Assembly (NCBI GenBank): GCA_020633075.1
Contig: JACKEI010000001.1
Coordinates: 186,001 to 250,000 of the forward strand
Source: Sandaracinaceae bacterium
GTDB taxonomy: Bacteria > Myxococcota_A > Polyangia > Polyangiales > Houyiibacteriaceae
DNA: 64,000 nt
Reading direction: 5' to 3'
How positions within the stretch are numbered: position 1 is the stretch's first letter; each line of letters begins with the position of its first letter. The notes beneath the pieces are model-generated. The model saw only the letters and a list, made by a program, of their open reading frames with translations. It was not told the DNA's origin and made no database searches. Of the stretch, positions 28,978-38,108 are shown piece after piece. The position numbers and the translations under genes are program-made.

Positions 28978-29478
28978 ATGGACGACACGCTGCTGCGGCG
29001 CATCGAGCGCCTCGAGGACATCGAGGACATCAAGAAGCTGAAGGCCCACTACTGGTACAGCTGCGACCAGAAGAACGTCGAGGCGGTGCGCGACTGCTTC
29101 GTGGAGGGCGAGGTGCTCATCGACTACGACGGCCCCGTGGGACTCGTGCGGCACCGTGACGAGCTCTACGCCGTGTTCGAGAAGGTGGGCTGTCAGCCCA
29201 ACATCGTGGAGATCCACCACGGGGGGCCGCCCCAGATCGAGCTGCTGGGGGACGGGCGCGCCAGGGGTATCTGGGGCCTCACCTACAACCTCCTGGACAC
29301 CAACGCTCAGGTGCTCAACGTCATCGGCGGCTACTACACGGACGAGTACGTGAAGACCGCCGACGGCTGGCGTATCCAGCAGGCCGTCTTCCGCGTCGTC
29401 TCGGCGACGACCGTTGGTTACAAGGACCGCGCCCTCAAGGCCCTGCACATGGGCAGCGGGCTGCCGAAGGCCGGCTGA
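28978..29478 (+). CDS. SnoaL-like / NTF2 family protein
   Basis: A 166-residue protein with the SnoaL_4-type pattern: an N-terminal helix (RRIERLEDIEDIKKLKAHYW), a central AVRDCFVEGEVLIDYD, and the C-terminal strands GYYTDEYVKTADGWRIQQAV. It is soluble, without a signal peptide. Family members include dehydratases and hydroxylases of aromatic and polyketide metabolism, but there is no pathway here. It is a separate transcription unit after the phosphate transporter. Confidence 0.85.
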   Translation: MDDTLLRRIERLEDIEDIKKLKAHYWYSCDQKNVEAVRDCFVEGEVLIDYDGPVGLVRHRDELYAVFEKVGCQPNIVEIHHGGPPQIELLGDGRARGIWGLTYNLLDTNAQVLNVIGGYYTDEYVKTADGWRIQQAVFRVVSATTVGYKDRALKALHMGSGLPKAG

Positions 29479-29544
29479 GCACCCGCAGGTGCATCGCCGG
29501 TCCAGGGCAGCCCGCGCGTGCGGCTCCTGACGGCCGCCTCTCGC

Positions 29545-30978
29545 TCAGGGCGCGAGGCAGTTCGAGCGCGGACCGACGGAGGTGCTGTTCGCCGCCGCGT
29601 CGCAGTCGTTGCCGTAGATGCGCCCGTCGCAGCCGCAGACCGGTGCCCAGATGTCTGGGCACACTTCCGGGATCTGCGCGCAGGTGCCGGGGGCGTCGGC
29701 CGCGCCGCAGATGGCGTCCGCCGGGTACTGGCAGAAGAGCCCGTCACGGCAGGCCTGCACGCCGCGGACACCACAGGCGGCGCCGACGTCACCGGGAACC
29801 GGGTCGGTCTGGCACGCGCCGTACGTGGCCACCGACGTCCCGTTCGCGGCTGCCTCGCAGGGGTTGCCGTAGGTCTCGCCGTTGCAGCCGCACACCGGGC
29901 CGTACTCGCGGGTGCAGATCTGGGGGCGCGTCATGCACACGCCGGAGGCGTCCGCGTAGTCGCAGTAGGTCGCGGGCTCGAAGTAGCAGTACTCGTCGGC
30001 CGCGCAGGTGTCTCCGACCCAGCCGCCACACACGCGGTGACCGCCGGGCGGGCAGCGGCCCTCGGACACGACGGTGGCGCCCATGGACTCGGCCACGCAG
30101 CGGTTCTGGTAGGTGATGCCGTTGCTGCCGCACACCAGCTCGTTCACGTCCGGGCAACCGGGCGGGTCCACGTCCGGACGGCAGACGCCGGGGGGCGCGA
30201 TGATGGGGCGCGCCGGGTCACCGGGAGTCCCTGGCGCGGGCGGCGCGAAGTCGATGCCCAGGCCGCTCAGGTCGCAGTACTCGCCCTCGAGGCACGCCGG
30301 GTCGTCGACGCTGAAGCAGTAGCGCACCTCACGCGGCTCGCAGATGCCTCGGGGGGGTGGAGCCCCCGCGTCCAGGCGTGCGCCGCCGCCGTCGGCAGGG
30401 ATCCCTGCGTCGATGGCGATCACCCCCGCGTCATAGGGCGGCGGAATGAAGAACGGGACGTCTCCGCCGGGCTCGGCCGTGGAGCCGAGGTTGCAGTACT
30501 CACCGCTCGCGCAGTCCGAGTCCGTACCGCAGTAACGCACGTCGATGGGTCGACAGACGCCCGATGGACCCGGGGGTGGGGCGCCGCCCCCGTCGATGGG
30601 CTCCGGGAAGGCGATGAGGTCCGCAGCAGCGCCTGAGTAGTCGCAGTATTCGTCGGCCCCACACGTTTCCCCGTAGATCCCGCCGCAGCGGACCTCCGGG
30701 TTGTCGTCGCACGGCCCGTAGTGGGAGACGCGCACGCCGCGCGCGTTGGCTTCACACGCGTTGCCGTAGGTCACACCGTCCGTGCCGCAGACCGGCGCGT
30801 ACTCGGTCGTGCACACAACGTCCATGTCGCCCCGCGGCGGCCCGCCGTCCGGGTTGCCCTCTTCGAGGGGGCAACCTGCGAGAGACGCGCAGAGGGCGCT
30901 GAGGCCCGCCAGACGCAGCGCGAGCGACTTCGTGGAGCCGTGCCACGCGCTGGGAGTAATCCAAGTGGAGAAGTTCAT
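29545..30978 (-). CDS. Kazal-domain protease inhibitor-like lipoprotein
   Basis: A 477-residue lipoprotein from the ATG at 30978, with signal LAGLSALCASLAGC (Cys36). The mature part holds at least four Kazal-like modules with the PVCGTDGVTYGN pattern (also LVCGSNGITYQN, PVCGCNGETYGN and PVCGCDGRIYGN), each Cys-rich. Between them are repeated EYC modules (GADEYCDYSG, SGEYCNLGS, EGEYCDLSG) and Pro/Gly-rich linkers. Kazal domains are known serine-protease inhibitors. An envelope-anchored array could protect the cell against its own or prey proteases, which is inference. The gene is divergent from the aminomutase gene. Confidence 0.88.
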   Translation of the reverse strand: MNFSTWITPSAWHGSTKSLALRLAGLSALCASLAGCPLEEGNPDGGPPRGDMDVVCTTEYAPVCGTDGVTYGNACEANARGVRVSHYGPCDDNPEVRCGGIYGETCGADEYCDYSGAAADLIAFPEPIDGGGAPPPGPSGVCRPIDVRYCGTDSDCASGEYCNLGSTAEPGGDVPFFIPPPYDAGVIAIDAGIPADGGGARLDAGAPPPRGICEPREVRYCFSVDDPACLEGEYCDLSGLGIDFAPPAPGTPGDPARPIIAPPGVCRPDVDPPGCPDVNELVCGSNGITYQNRCVAESMGATVVSEGRCPPGGHRVCGGWVGDTCAADEYCYFEPATYCDYADASGVCMTRPQICTREYGPVCGCNGETYGNPCEAAANGTSVATYGACQTDPVPGDVGAACGVRGVQACRDGLFCQYPADAICGAADAPGTCAQIPEVCPDIWAPVCGCDGRIYGNDCDAAANSTSVGPRSNCLAP

Positions 30979-31089
30979 GCCCACACTGTAGCCCCGGGTC
31001 GCACCGGATGGATCACGCGCGCCGGACAAAGCGTATTCCAAGTGTATACGCCTCGCGCTGCGGTCCACGTGCCTCCATACTCGGACCCC

Positions 31090-32277
31090 GTGTCTCGCTC
31101 GCTCCACAAGCTCCCGTTGGCGGCCAGCTCGTCTCCCCCGCCCTTGGCTCCCGCGGCAGCGCCCCCTGTGGCGCCCTCGCAGGCGGCGTCAGAGCGTCTC
31201 GACGTGATGCCGGACTGGCGCTCTCAGGCGCGCGAGGCCATCACCACGCTCGAGGGTCTGGAAGCCGCGCTCTGCCTGAGCGACAGCGAGCGTGAGGGGG
31301 CGCGACGGGCGCTGGCTGGGGGCTTCCCCATGTCGGTGACCCCGTACTACCTGAGCCTCGCGGACAAGCACGACCCGGCCTGCCCCATCCGCCGTCAGTG
31401 CGTCCCGGTCGCGGACGAAGCCGTGGAGGTCCCCGGTGACCTGCGCGACCCGCTCGGCGAGGAGGCGCACGAGGTCGCGCCCCAGCTCATCCAGCGCTAC
31501 CCCGACCGCGTGCTGCTCTTGGCGACGGACCGCTGCGCCGTCTACTGCCGCTTCTGCACGCGCAGCCGCATGGTCGGCGACGGTGGCGGCGCGCGCTCAC
31601 TCGACGCGTTGGCGGAGGCCTTCGCCTACATCGAGAGCCACCCCGAGGTGCAAGAGGTCATCGTCTCGGGGGGCGACCCGCTGGTCATGAGCACGACCCG
31701 CATCGCGCGCCTCTTCGAGCGGCTCGCGCAGATTGACCACCTCACCAACGTGCGCCTGGCCACGCGGGCTCCCGTGACGATCCCGCAGCGCATCACCGAC
31801 GAGCTGGTCCAGGCCCTGAAGCGGGCGCACCCGAGCATCTGGATCATGACGCACTTCAACCACCCGAAGGAGCTCACGCCGGAGTCCAGCGCGGCGCTCG
31901 CGCGGCTGGTGGACGCGGGCTTCCCCGTCATGAACCAGGCGGTGCTGCTGCGCGGCATCAACGACGACGCGGACACGCTAGAGACCCTGTTCCGAGGACT
32001 CGTGAAGCGCCGGGTGCGCCCGTACTACCTGCTGCAGATGGACCCCGTGCGCGGCTCCGGCCACCTGCGCACGCCGCTCGACACGGGCATCCGCATCATG
32101 GGCGCGCTGCAGGGGCGGCTCAGCGGCATCGCGCTGCCGAAGTTCATCGTGGACACCCCCAACGGGCGCGGAAAGGTGCCCGTGGGCCCGGAGACGCTGG
32201 TGGCCCGCGCCGGCGGGCGCAGCACGCTGCGCACCTTCCGCGGGGAGCTGGTGGACTACCTCGACCCGCCCGAGTGA
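31090..32277 (+). CDS. Radical SAM lysine 2,3-aminomutase-like protein (KamA/EpmB family)
   Basis: About 395 residues from GTG at 31090; the conserved part begins at DWRSQAREAITTLEGLEAAL, so an ATG at 31207 is also possible. It has the radical SAM cluster CAVYCRFC (C149, C153, C156), the VIVSGGDPLVMS motif, the SIWIMTHFNHPKELTPE segment and the PLP lysine region FIVDTPNGRGKVPVGP. It uses SAM and a 4Fe-4S cluster to move the amino group of lysine. The free-lysine enzyme and the EF-P lysine-modifying EpmB cannot be separated without phylogeny; no efp gene is present here. It is cytoplasmic. Confidence 0.88.
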   Translation: MSRSLHKLPLAASSSPPPLAPAAAPPVAPSQAASERLDVMPDWRSQAREAITTLEGLEAALCLSDSEREGARRALAGGFPMSVTPYYLSLADKHDPACPIRRQCVPVADEAVEVPGDLRDPLGEEAHEVAPQLIQRYPDRVLLLATDRCAVYCRFCTRSRMVGDGGGARSLDALAEAFAYIESHPEVQEVIVSGGDPLVMSTTRIARLFERLAQIDHLTNVRLATRAPVTIPQRITDELVQALKRAHPSIWIMTHFNHPKELTPESSAALARLVDAGFPVMNQAVLLRGINDDADTLETLFRGLVKRRVRPYYLLQMDPVRGSGHLRTPLDTGIRIMGALQGRLSGIALPKFIVDTPNGRGKVPVGPETLVARAGGRSTLRTFRGELVDYLDPPE

Positions 32278-32358
32278 GCGCGCATCGAGCGCGTGAGGCC
32301 TGACGCCTCGTCGATGCTCGGTGCGAGGAGTGGCCCAGCGTCGCACCACACCGCGCCG

Positions 32359-33558
32359 TTAGCCCCGCGCGGGCCTCTCTTCACGCCCGTCGGCGTGCCG
32401 GGCAAAGCGCACCGGCTCGGGCCCGTGCACCGGGTCGTCCGCGCGCCAGGGCCAGCCACCGAACTGCGTGCGCTGATAGTCCATGTACGCCTGCTGCAGC
32501 TCCTGGCGCGTGTTCATCACGAAGGGGCCGTGGTGCGCCACGGGCTCGCCGATGGGCTTGCCCTGCAGCAGCAGGAACTCGCTCGCCTCGTCGCCGTTGA
32601 CCATGTCCACCGCCACGTCGGCGCGCAGCTCGAACTGGTGTCCGCCGGGTAGCTCCCGCTCGCCTGCGCGCAGCCCGGCGCCTTGGTGCAGGTAGATCGT
32701 GCGGCGCGCGCCAGCGTTCGCGGCGGGCAGCGTGAAGCGTGCACCCGGCTCCAGCTTGACCGTCCAGATGGCCACGTCGTTCTCGGCCGCGCTGGCCCAG
32801 GAGTTGGGGGGCGGTGGAGGGCCCGCCGTCTCGCCCAGCCTGCCTGCGATGACGGCGACCTCCGTTGCGCGACCTGCCTCGTCGCGCGTCACCACGCGCT
32901 CGATGGTCTCGTTCCACAGCATGGTGAAGTAGGGCGCCACCATCTTGTCCGCGCGCGGCAGGTTCAGCCAGATCTGGAAGAGCTCGAGGGGGTTGTCTCT
33001 CTCGCTCGACAGCAGTGGGAACATCTCCGAGTGCTGGATGCCCGCGCCAGCGGTGATCCACTGCACGTCGCCGCCACCGAAGCGCGCTGCCGCGCCCATG
33101 GAGTCCGAGTGATCGAGCAGACCCGTGCGCACTACGGTGACGGTCTCGAAGCCGCGGTGCGGGTGCCGCGGGAAGCCCGGAACGACGAGCCCGTGGTACA
33201 TGCGGAAGCCGTCGCGCACCTCGAAGTCACTGCCCATGTTGCGGCCGGTCAGCGGCACCGTCGGACCGAACTGCGCGTTGCCGGCGGGGTACTGGTCCAG
33301 GTGGTGCGCACAGAACAAGAACGGATCCTGCGTGCGCCACAAGAAGCCCAGGCGCTCGGCGCTGAGCACAGGGTCACTAGAGGCCGTGTCGAGGGGGGTC
33401 TGGGTCATGGTGTGCTGGCTCTCGCTGGGGGTCTCGGTCTGAGCTGGGGCTACGCCTGCCGTGCTGCTGGGGCTGGCGTCCACGCGGCAGCCCACGGCGG
33501 CCACTGCGCCCGTGGTGGCCAGGATCTTGAGCGTGTCGCGGCGTCCGACGTCGCTCAT
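32359..33558 (-). CDS. Pirin family protein with a Tat lipoprotein signal
   Basis: A 399-residue bicupin. The first 24 residues are VGRRDTLKILATTGAVAAVGC, which combines a twin-arginine pair with a lipobox (Cys24), so export by Tat and lipid anchoring are predicted. The pirin domain follows: FPRHPHRGFETVTVVRTG with metal-binding His residues, the GGGDVQWITAGAGIQHSEMF segment with further ligands, the C-terminal cupin and a long tail. Pirins bind Fe or Ni, and some are quercetinases. Usual pirins are cytoplasmic and about 100 residues shorter, so an exported form is unusual. It is coupled (ATGA, 33555-33558) to the upstream DsbA-like gene. Confidence 0.88.
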   Translation of the reverse strand: MSDVGRRDTLKILATTGAVAAVGCRVDASPSSTAGVAPAQTETPSESQHTMTQTPLDTASSDPVLSAERLGFLWRTQDPFLFCAHHLDQYPAGNAQFGPTVPLTGRNMGSDFEVRDGFRMYHGLVVPGFPRHPHRGFETVTVVRTGLLDHSDSMGAAARFGGGDVQWITAGAGIQHSEMFPLLSSERDNPLELFQIWLNLPRADKMVAPYFTMLWNETIERVVTRDEAGRATEVAVIAGRLGETAGPPPPPNSWASAAENDVAIWTVKLEPGARFTLPAANAGARRTIYLHQGAGLRAGERELPGGHQFELRADVAVDMVNGDEASEFLLLQGKPIGEPVAHHGPFVMNTRQELQQAYMDYQRTQFGGWPWRADDPVHGPEPVRFARHADGREERPARG

Positions 33559-34235
33559 GGCCGGGCCTCCGCCGCAGGCTCGAGGGCGCGGGTCAGGGCC
33601 CGCACGAACACGTCTTCACTCTGCGCGCCGGTCAGCAGGCTGCGCCCGTTGATGACCACGCTGGGCACCGCGTGGATGCCCTTGTCGCGAAAGGCCTCGG
33701 CCTCGGCGCGCACCAGGCCGGCGTAGCGCTCGTCATACAGCACGTCCGCGGCCTCCTGCGCGGGTAGCCCGGCCTGCTCCGCGACCCGGGCCAGGACCTC
33801 GACCTGGTCGATGGGCTCCCCAGCCGTGAAGTAGGCTGAGAACAGCGCGAGCTGCAGCTCGATCTGCGCGCGCGCCCCCGCTGTCTCGTGGGCCCAGTGC
33901 AGCAGCTGGTGCGCCTTCCACGTGTTGTAGATGCGTGAGTCCTCGCTGAAACGAAAGGCGAAGCCCAGCGACTCCCCGAGTGATGTCAGCCGTGCTCGCG
34001 CCGTCCGACTCTGCTCGCTGCTGGAGCCATACTTCTGGGCGATGTGCTCCCCCAGGTGCTGCCCGCCGGCTGGCATGTGGGGGTTCAGCTCGAAGGGTCG
34101 GAAGCGCACGGCGGCGCTCTCGGTCAGGCCCAGGGACCCGAGCGCCCGCTCGAGCGTCTTGTAGCCGATCACACACCACGGACAAACTACGTCCGAGACG
34201 ATGTCGAGGGTCACGCTGGGGGTGGGGTGGCTCAT
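33555..34235 (-). CDS. DsbA-family oxidoreductase, FrnE-like
   Basis: A 226-residue thioredoxin-fold protein with the active site CPWC (C18, C21) near the N-terminus. It also has EGxA-type helices (FRFSEDSRIYNTWKAHQLL) and the closing PSVVINGRSLLTGAQSEDVF with cis-Pro. No signal peptide is present, so it acts in the cytoplasm. Members include FrnE-like disulfide oxidoreductases and 2-hydroxychromene-2-carboxylate isomerases; the CPWC motif supports the former. Its stop overlaps the start of the pirin gene. Confidence 0.9.
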   Translation of the reverse strand: MSHPTPSVTLDIVSDVVCPWCVIGYKTLERALGSLGLTESAAVRFRPFELNPHMPAGGQHLGEHIAQKYGSSSEQSRTARARLTSLGESLGFAFRFSEDSRIYNTWKAHQLLHWAHETAGARAQIELQLALFSAYFTAGEPIDQVEVLARVAEQAGLPAQEAADVLYDERYAGLVRAEAEAFRDKGIHAVPSVVINGRSLLTGAQSEDVFVRALTRALEPAAEARP

Positions 34236-34443
34236 GGGTGCGGCTCCGTTCCGGTGTGACAGGAGTCGAGGGCAGGCTCGTCCCGTTACGGTACGCCCGG
34301 GGGACGCCTCACGTCGACAAGCGCCTGCGTACGTTGTATAGCGCCGGCCATTCGGCTCGCGTGACGTACAACGCGCGGAGAGCCACCCCGCTCCCTCCTC
34401 CCGCCTCGGCGGGGATGACCGCGAACTTCAGCAGGAGATACCC

Positions 34444-35175
34444 ATGCAGAGAGCGCTCACGCTCTATCAGAGCACCATCGGTAAGAAGGTGGCGATGGCC
34501 CTGTCGGGCCTCGTGATCATCGGCTTCTCGATTGGCCACATGCTCGGCAACCTCAACGCTTACGCGGGCGAGGTCGCATTCAACGAGTACGCCGAGGGGC
34601 TGGCCAACCTGCCCTTCATCGTCTGGCCCACGCGCTTTCTGTTGTTGGCTTGCTTCGGCATCCACATCGCGTCGGCCTTCACGTTGGTCACGCGCAACAA
34701 AGATGCCCGCCCGCAGGCCTACCACGTGACCAAGCACCACGAGGCCACCTTCGCCAGCAAGGCCATGCCCATCAGCGGCATCGCGCTCTTCCTGTTCGTG
34801 GGCTTCCACCTGCTGCACTTCACGTTGGCGCCGCAGCTCTTCAACGCAGCGCACTTCGAGAACCCGTTCTGGAACTTCTACGCGGGCCTCAGCCACCCCG
34901 TGCTCGCGCTCGTGTACATCGCCGGCAACCTGGCGCTGGGCCTGCACATCTACCACGGCTTCTTCAGCGCCTTCCAGAGCATCGGGGCCAACCACCCCAA
35001 GTACAACCCGCTGCGGCGTGACGCCGCGGTGGGTCTCGCCACCATCCTCACGGTCGCCAACCTGATGTTCCCCATCAGCGTTCAGCTCGGCTACATCGAG
35101 GCCCCCGCCGGCTACGAGGCCGCGATGGCCGACGCAGCCGCCCCCGTCAACGACGCGCCCGCCGGCGACCACTGA
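34444..35175 (+). CDS. sdhC: Succinate dehydrogenase cytochrome b subunit (type B)
   Basis: A 243-residue five-helix membrane protein. Histidine-bearing helices ([30 protein letters not shown] and [20 protein letters not shown]) match the dihaem type-B anchors of Bacteroidota and deltaproteobacterial SDH. It is a single anchor protein rather than the SdhC/SdhD pair. It carries electrons between SdhB and the quinone pool, haem b being typical of menaquinone-reducing enzymes. A GGAG-like AGGAGA lies upstream of the ATG. It is the first gene of sdhCAB, with a 20-bp gap to sdhA. Confidence 0.92.
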   Translation: MQRALTLYQSTIGKKVAMALSGLVIIGFSIGHMLGNLNAYAGEVAFNEYAEGLANLPFIVWPTRFLLLACFGIHIASAFTLVTRNKDARPQAYHVTKHHEATFASKAMPISGIALFLFVGFHLLHFTLAPQLFNAAHFENPFWNFYAGLSHPVLALVYIAGNLALGLHIYHGFFSAFQSIGANHPKYNPLRRDAAVGLATILTVANLMFPISVQLGYIEAPAGYEAAMADAAAPVNDAPAGDH

Positions 35176-35195
35176 CCAAGAGCTTCGGAGAGATC

Positions 35196-37154
35196 ATGGA
35201 ACTTCGTTCGAACGAACCCGATAAGTCGATCCCCATCGAGCAGCGGTGGACCAAGCACAAGATGGCCGGCAAGCTCGTCGCGCCCGCCAACCGTCGCAAG
35301 TACGAGATCATCGTCGTCGGCTCCGGTCTGGCCGGTGGCGCCGCGGCGGCCAGCCTGGGCGAGCTGGGCTACAAGGTGAAGTGCTTCTGCTTCCAGGACA
35401 GCCCGCGGCGCGCGCACTCCATCGCGGCCCAGGGCGGCATCAACGCCGCCAAGAACTACCAGAACGACGGAGACAGCGTCTACCGCCTGTTCTACGACAC
35501 GGTGAAGGGCGGCGACTTCCGCGCCCGTGAGGCCAACGTCTACCGGTTGGCCGAGCTGAGCGTGAACATCATCGACCAGTGCGTCGCGGCCGGCGTGCCC
35601 TTCGCGCGCGAGTACGGCGGCCTCTTGGCCAACCGCTCCTTCGGTGGTGCCCAGGTCTCGCGCACCTTCTACGCCCGCGGGCAGACGGGCCAGCAGCTGC
35701 TGCTCGGCGCCTACCAGGCCCTCGAGCGCCAGGTCGCGGCCGGCACGGTGGAGATGATCACGCGCAGCGAGATGCTCGACCTGGTCGTCGTCGACGGCAA
35801 GGCGCGCGGCATCATCACGCGCAACCTGAAGACCGGCGAGATCGAGCCGCACGTGGCCGACGTCGTCGTGCTCTGCACGGGCGGCTACGGCAACGTCTTC
35901 TTCCTCAGCACCAACGCCATGGGCAGCAACTGCACCGCGGCGTGGCGCGCGCACAGGAAGGGCGCTCTGTTCGCGAACCCCTGCTACACGCAGATCCACC
36001 CCACGTGCATCCCGCGCGCCGGTGAGTACCAGGGCAAGCTCACCCTCATGAGCGAGTCGCTCCGCAACGACGGACGCGTCTGGGTGCCCCGCAAGAAGGA
36101 GGACTGCGGGAAGCCCCCGGAGCAGATCGCGGAGAAGGACCGCTACTACTACCTCGAAGAGAAGTACCCGGCCTTCGGCAACCTCGTCCCCCGTGACGTG
36201 GCCAGCCGCAACGCCATGTATGTCTGCGACGAGGGGCTGGGTGTCGGGCCGGTCGTCGACGGCGAGCGCCGCGCGGTCTACCTGGACTTCGCCGACGCCA
36301 TCAAGCGCCTGGGCGAGCCCATCATCCGCGAGCGCTACGGCAACCTCTTCGACATGTACGAGCGCATCACCGGCGAGTCCCCGTACAAGACGCCGATGCG
36401 CATCTACCCGGCCACCCACTACACGATGGGCGGCATCTGGGTGGACTACAACCTCATGACCACCATCCCCGGCCTGTTCGCGGGCGGTGAGGCCAACTTC
36501 AGCGACCACGGCGCCAACCGCCTGGGCGCGTCGGCGCTCATGCAGGGCCTCGCGGACGGCTACTTCGTGCTGCCGTACACGGTGGGTAACTACATCGGCA
36601 CCGAGGCCAGCAAGCGCATCGGCCAGCGCACCTTCCCGGAGATCGGCACGGACCACCCCGAGGTCCAGAAGACGCTCAAGGACGTGAAGGAGCGCATCAA
36701 GCGCCTGATGAGCGCCCCGGAGCCGAAGTACGGCCCCGACTACTTCCACCGGGAGCTGGGCAAGATCATCTGGACCAAGTGCGGCATGTCGCGCACCAAG
36801 GAGGGCCTCGAGGAGGCGCTCCGCCAGATCCCCAAGCTGCGCGCCGAGTTCGACAAGCACCTGAAGATCACGGGCACCGGCGAGGAGCTGAACCAGACGC
36901 TCGAGAAGGCCGGCCGGGTCGAAGACTTCTTCGAGCTGGGCCAGCTGATGTGCATCGACGCGCTCACGCGCGAAGAGAGCTGCGGCGGCCACTTCCGCGC
37001 CGAGCACGAGGAGGACGGCGAGGCCGCACGCGACGACGACAACTTCGCGTTCGTCTCGGCCTGGGGCTACACGGGCGACACCGCCAAGCCGGAGCTCAAC
37101 AAGGAGCCCCTCACCTTCGACTACGTCAAGCCCAGCAAGCGCAGCTACAAGTAA
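35196..37154 (+). CDS. sdhA: Succinate dehydrogenase flavoprotein subunit
   Basis: A 652-residue flavoprotein. It has an FAD-binding [20 protein letters not shown] motif, the covalent FAD His in [17 protein letters not shown] (H74), the capping domain, the HPTCIPRAG segment and catalytic [13 protein letters not shown], then [20 protein letters not shown]. It oxidises succinate to fumarate at the cytoplasmic face. Its length fits the family, about 50 residues longer than E. coli SdhA, as in other type-B enzymes. It is flanked by sdhC and sdhB in one operon. Confidence 0.96.
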   Translation: MELRSNEPDKSIPIEQRWTKHKMAGKLVAPANRRKYEIIVVGSGLAGGAAAASLGELGYKVKCFCFQDSPRRAHSIAAQGGINAAKNYQNDGDSVYRLFYDTVKGGDFRAREANVYRLAELSVNIIDQCVAAGVPFAREYGGLLANRSFGGAQVSRTFYARGQTGQQLLLGAYQALERQVAAGTVEMITRSEMLDLVVVDGKARGIITRNLKTGEIEPHVADVVVLCTGGYGNVFFLSTNAMGSNCTAAWRAHRKGALFANPCYTQIHPTCIPRAGEYQGKLTLMSESLRNDGRVWVPRKKEDCGKPPEQIAEKDRYYYLEEKYPAFGNLVPRDVASRNAMYVCDEGLGVGPVVDGERRAVYLDFADAIKRLGEPIIRERYGNLFDMYERITGESPYKTPMRIYPATHYTMGGIWVDYNLMTTIPGLFAGGEANFSDHGANRLGASALMQGLADGYFVLPYTVGNYIGTEASKRIGQRTFPEIGTDHPEVQKTLKDVKERIKRLMSAPEPKYGPDYFHRELGKIIWTKCGMSRTKEGLEEALRQIPKLRAEFDKHLKITGTGEELNQTLEKAGRVEDFFELGQLMCIDALTREESCGGHFRAEHEEDGEAARDDDNFAFVSAWGYTGDTAKPELNKEPLTFDYVKPSKRSYK

Positions 37155-37169
37155 CGGAGCAGGAGAGAC

Positions 37170-37952
37170 ATGAGCACGTTCAACATCACGCTCCACGTTT
37201 GGCGCCAGAAGTCCCCCACGGCGCAGGGCAAGTTCGAGGACTACAAGGTCGAGGCCGACGAGCACATGAGCTTCCTCGAGATGCTCGACGTCGTGAACGA
37301 AGACCTGATCGAGAAGGGCAAGGAGCCCATCGCGTTCGATCACGACTGCCGCGAGGGCATCTGCGGCATGTGTGGCATGGTCATCAACGGCGAGGCCCAC
37401 GGGCCGCAGAAGCTGACCACCACCTGCCAGCTGCACATGCGGCAGTTCAAGAACGGCCCCTTCGACATCTGGATCGAGCCGTTCCGCGCGGCGGGCTTCC
37501 CGCTGGTGAAGGACCTCGTCGTGGACCGCAGCGGCTTCGACCGCATCATCCAGGCGGGTGGCTACATCAGCATTCGCACGGGCGCCCCGCTCGACGCGAA
37601 CGCCACGCCCATCCCCAAGGCTGTGTCCGACATGGCCATGGACGCCGCCGAGTGCATCGGCTGCGGCGCCTGCGTCGCGGCCTGTCCGAACGCCTCGGCC
37701 AGCCTCTTCACTGCGGCCAAGATCACCCACCTCGGGCTCCTGCCGCAGGGTCAGGCCGAGCGCCCCGAGCGCGCCCGCAACATGGTCACCGCCATGGACA
37801 ACGAGGGCTTTGGCAGCTGCACCAACCATGGCGAGTGTGAGTCGGCCTGCCCGAAGGGCATCTCGGTGGACTTCATCGCGCGCATGAACCGCGACTTCGT
37901 GAAGGCCAGCGCGACGGCATACGACCGCGCGGCGAAGAGCGACGGCGACTGA
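37170..37952 (+). CDS. sdhB: Succinate dehydrogenase iron-sulfur subunit
   Basis: A 260-residue protein. The 2Fe-2S plant-type ferredoxin motif is [16 protein letters not shown] with the partner Cys in TTTCQLHMR. The 4Fe-4S and 3Fe-4S ligands are [15 protein letters not shown] and [19 protein letters not shown]. It relays electrons from the FAD of SdhA to the haem of SdhC. It is the last gene of sdhCAB, followed by a clear terminator. Confidence 0.96.
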   Translation: MSTFNITLHVWRQKSPTAQGKFEDYKVEADEHMSFLEMLDVVNEDLIEKGKEPIAFDHDCREGICGMCGMVINGEAHGPQKLTTTCQLHMRQFKNGPFDIWIEPFRAAGFPLVKDLVVDRSGFDRIIQAGGYISIRTGAPLDANATPIPKAVSDMAMDAAECIGCGACVAACPNASASLFTAAKITHLGLLPQGQAERPERARNMVTAMDNEGFGSCTNHGECESACPKGISVDFIARMNRDFVKASATAYDRAAKSDGD

Positions 37953-37998
37953 GGCCCGCGCGGCCTGCGCAGTGGGCCGCCCTACGGGGACATGAGAG

Positions 37999-38029
37999 AG
38001 GGCGCGGCGGTCACTATCCGTCGCGCCCT
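37999..38029 (+). terminator. Rho-independent-like terminator after sdhCAB
   Basis: AGGGCGCG (37999-38006) pairs perfectly with CGCGCCCT (38022-38029), followed by a short TTTGTCGTT run. It lies 47 bp after the sdhB stop, where a terminator is expected. Confidence 0.7.
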
Positions 38030-38108
38030 TTGTCGTTCTCGTCTCGTCTGATGCGGCAGCCCACGTGGGCCAGCGCGGCCCCGCGCCCGTGTGCGAAGGG
38101 GCGCGCGC

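Noticed and set aside
31031..31051. GCGTAT and ATACGC inverted repeat in front of the aminomutase gene.
   Set aside because: Six-base arms with a 9-nt spacer are weak and there is no regulator nearby; too uncertain to annotate.
34332..34373. CGTTGTA and TACAACG halves before sdhC.
   Set aside because: Only 7-bp arms with a 28-bp spacer; could occur by chance.
35112..37829. A 905-codon open frame antisense to sdhA and sdhB.
   Set aside because: Shadow frame. Composition is Val/Asp/His-biased without domains, and the opposite strand is fully conserved sdh sequence.
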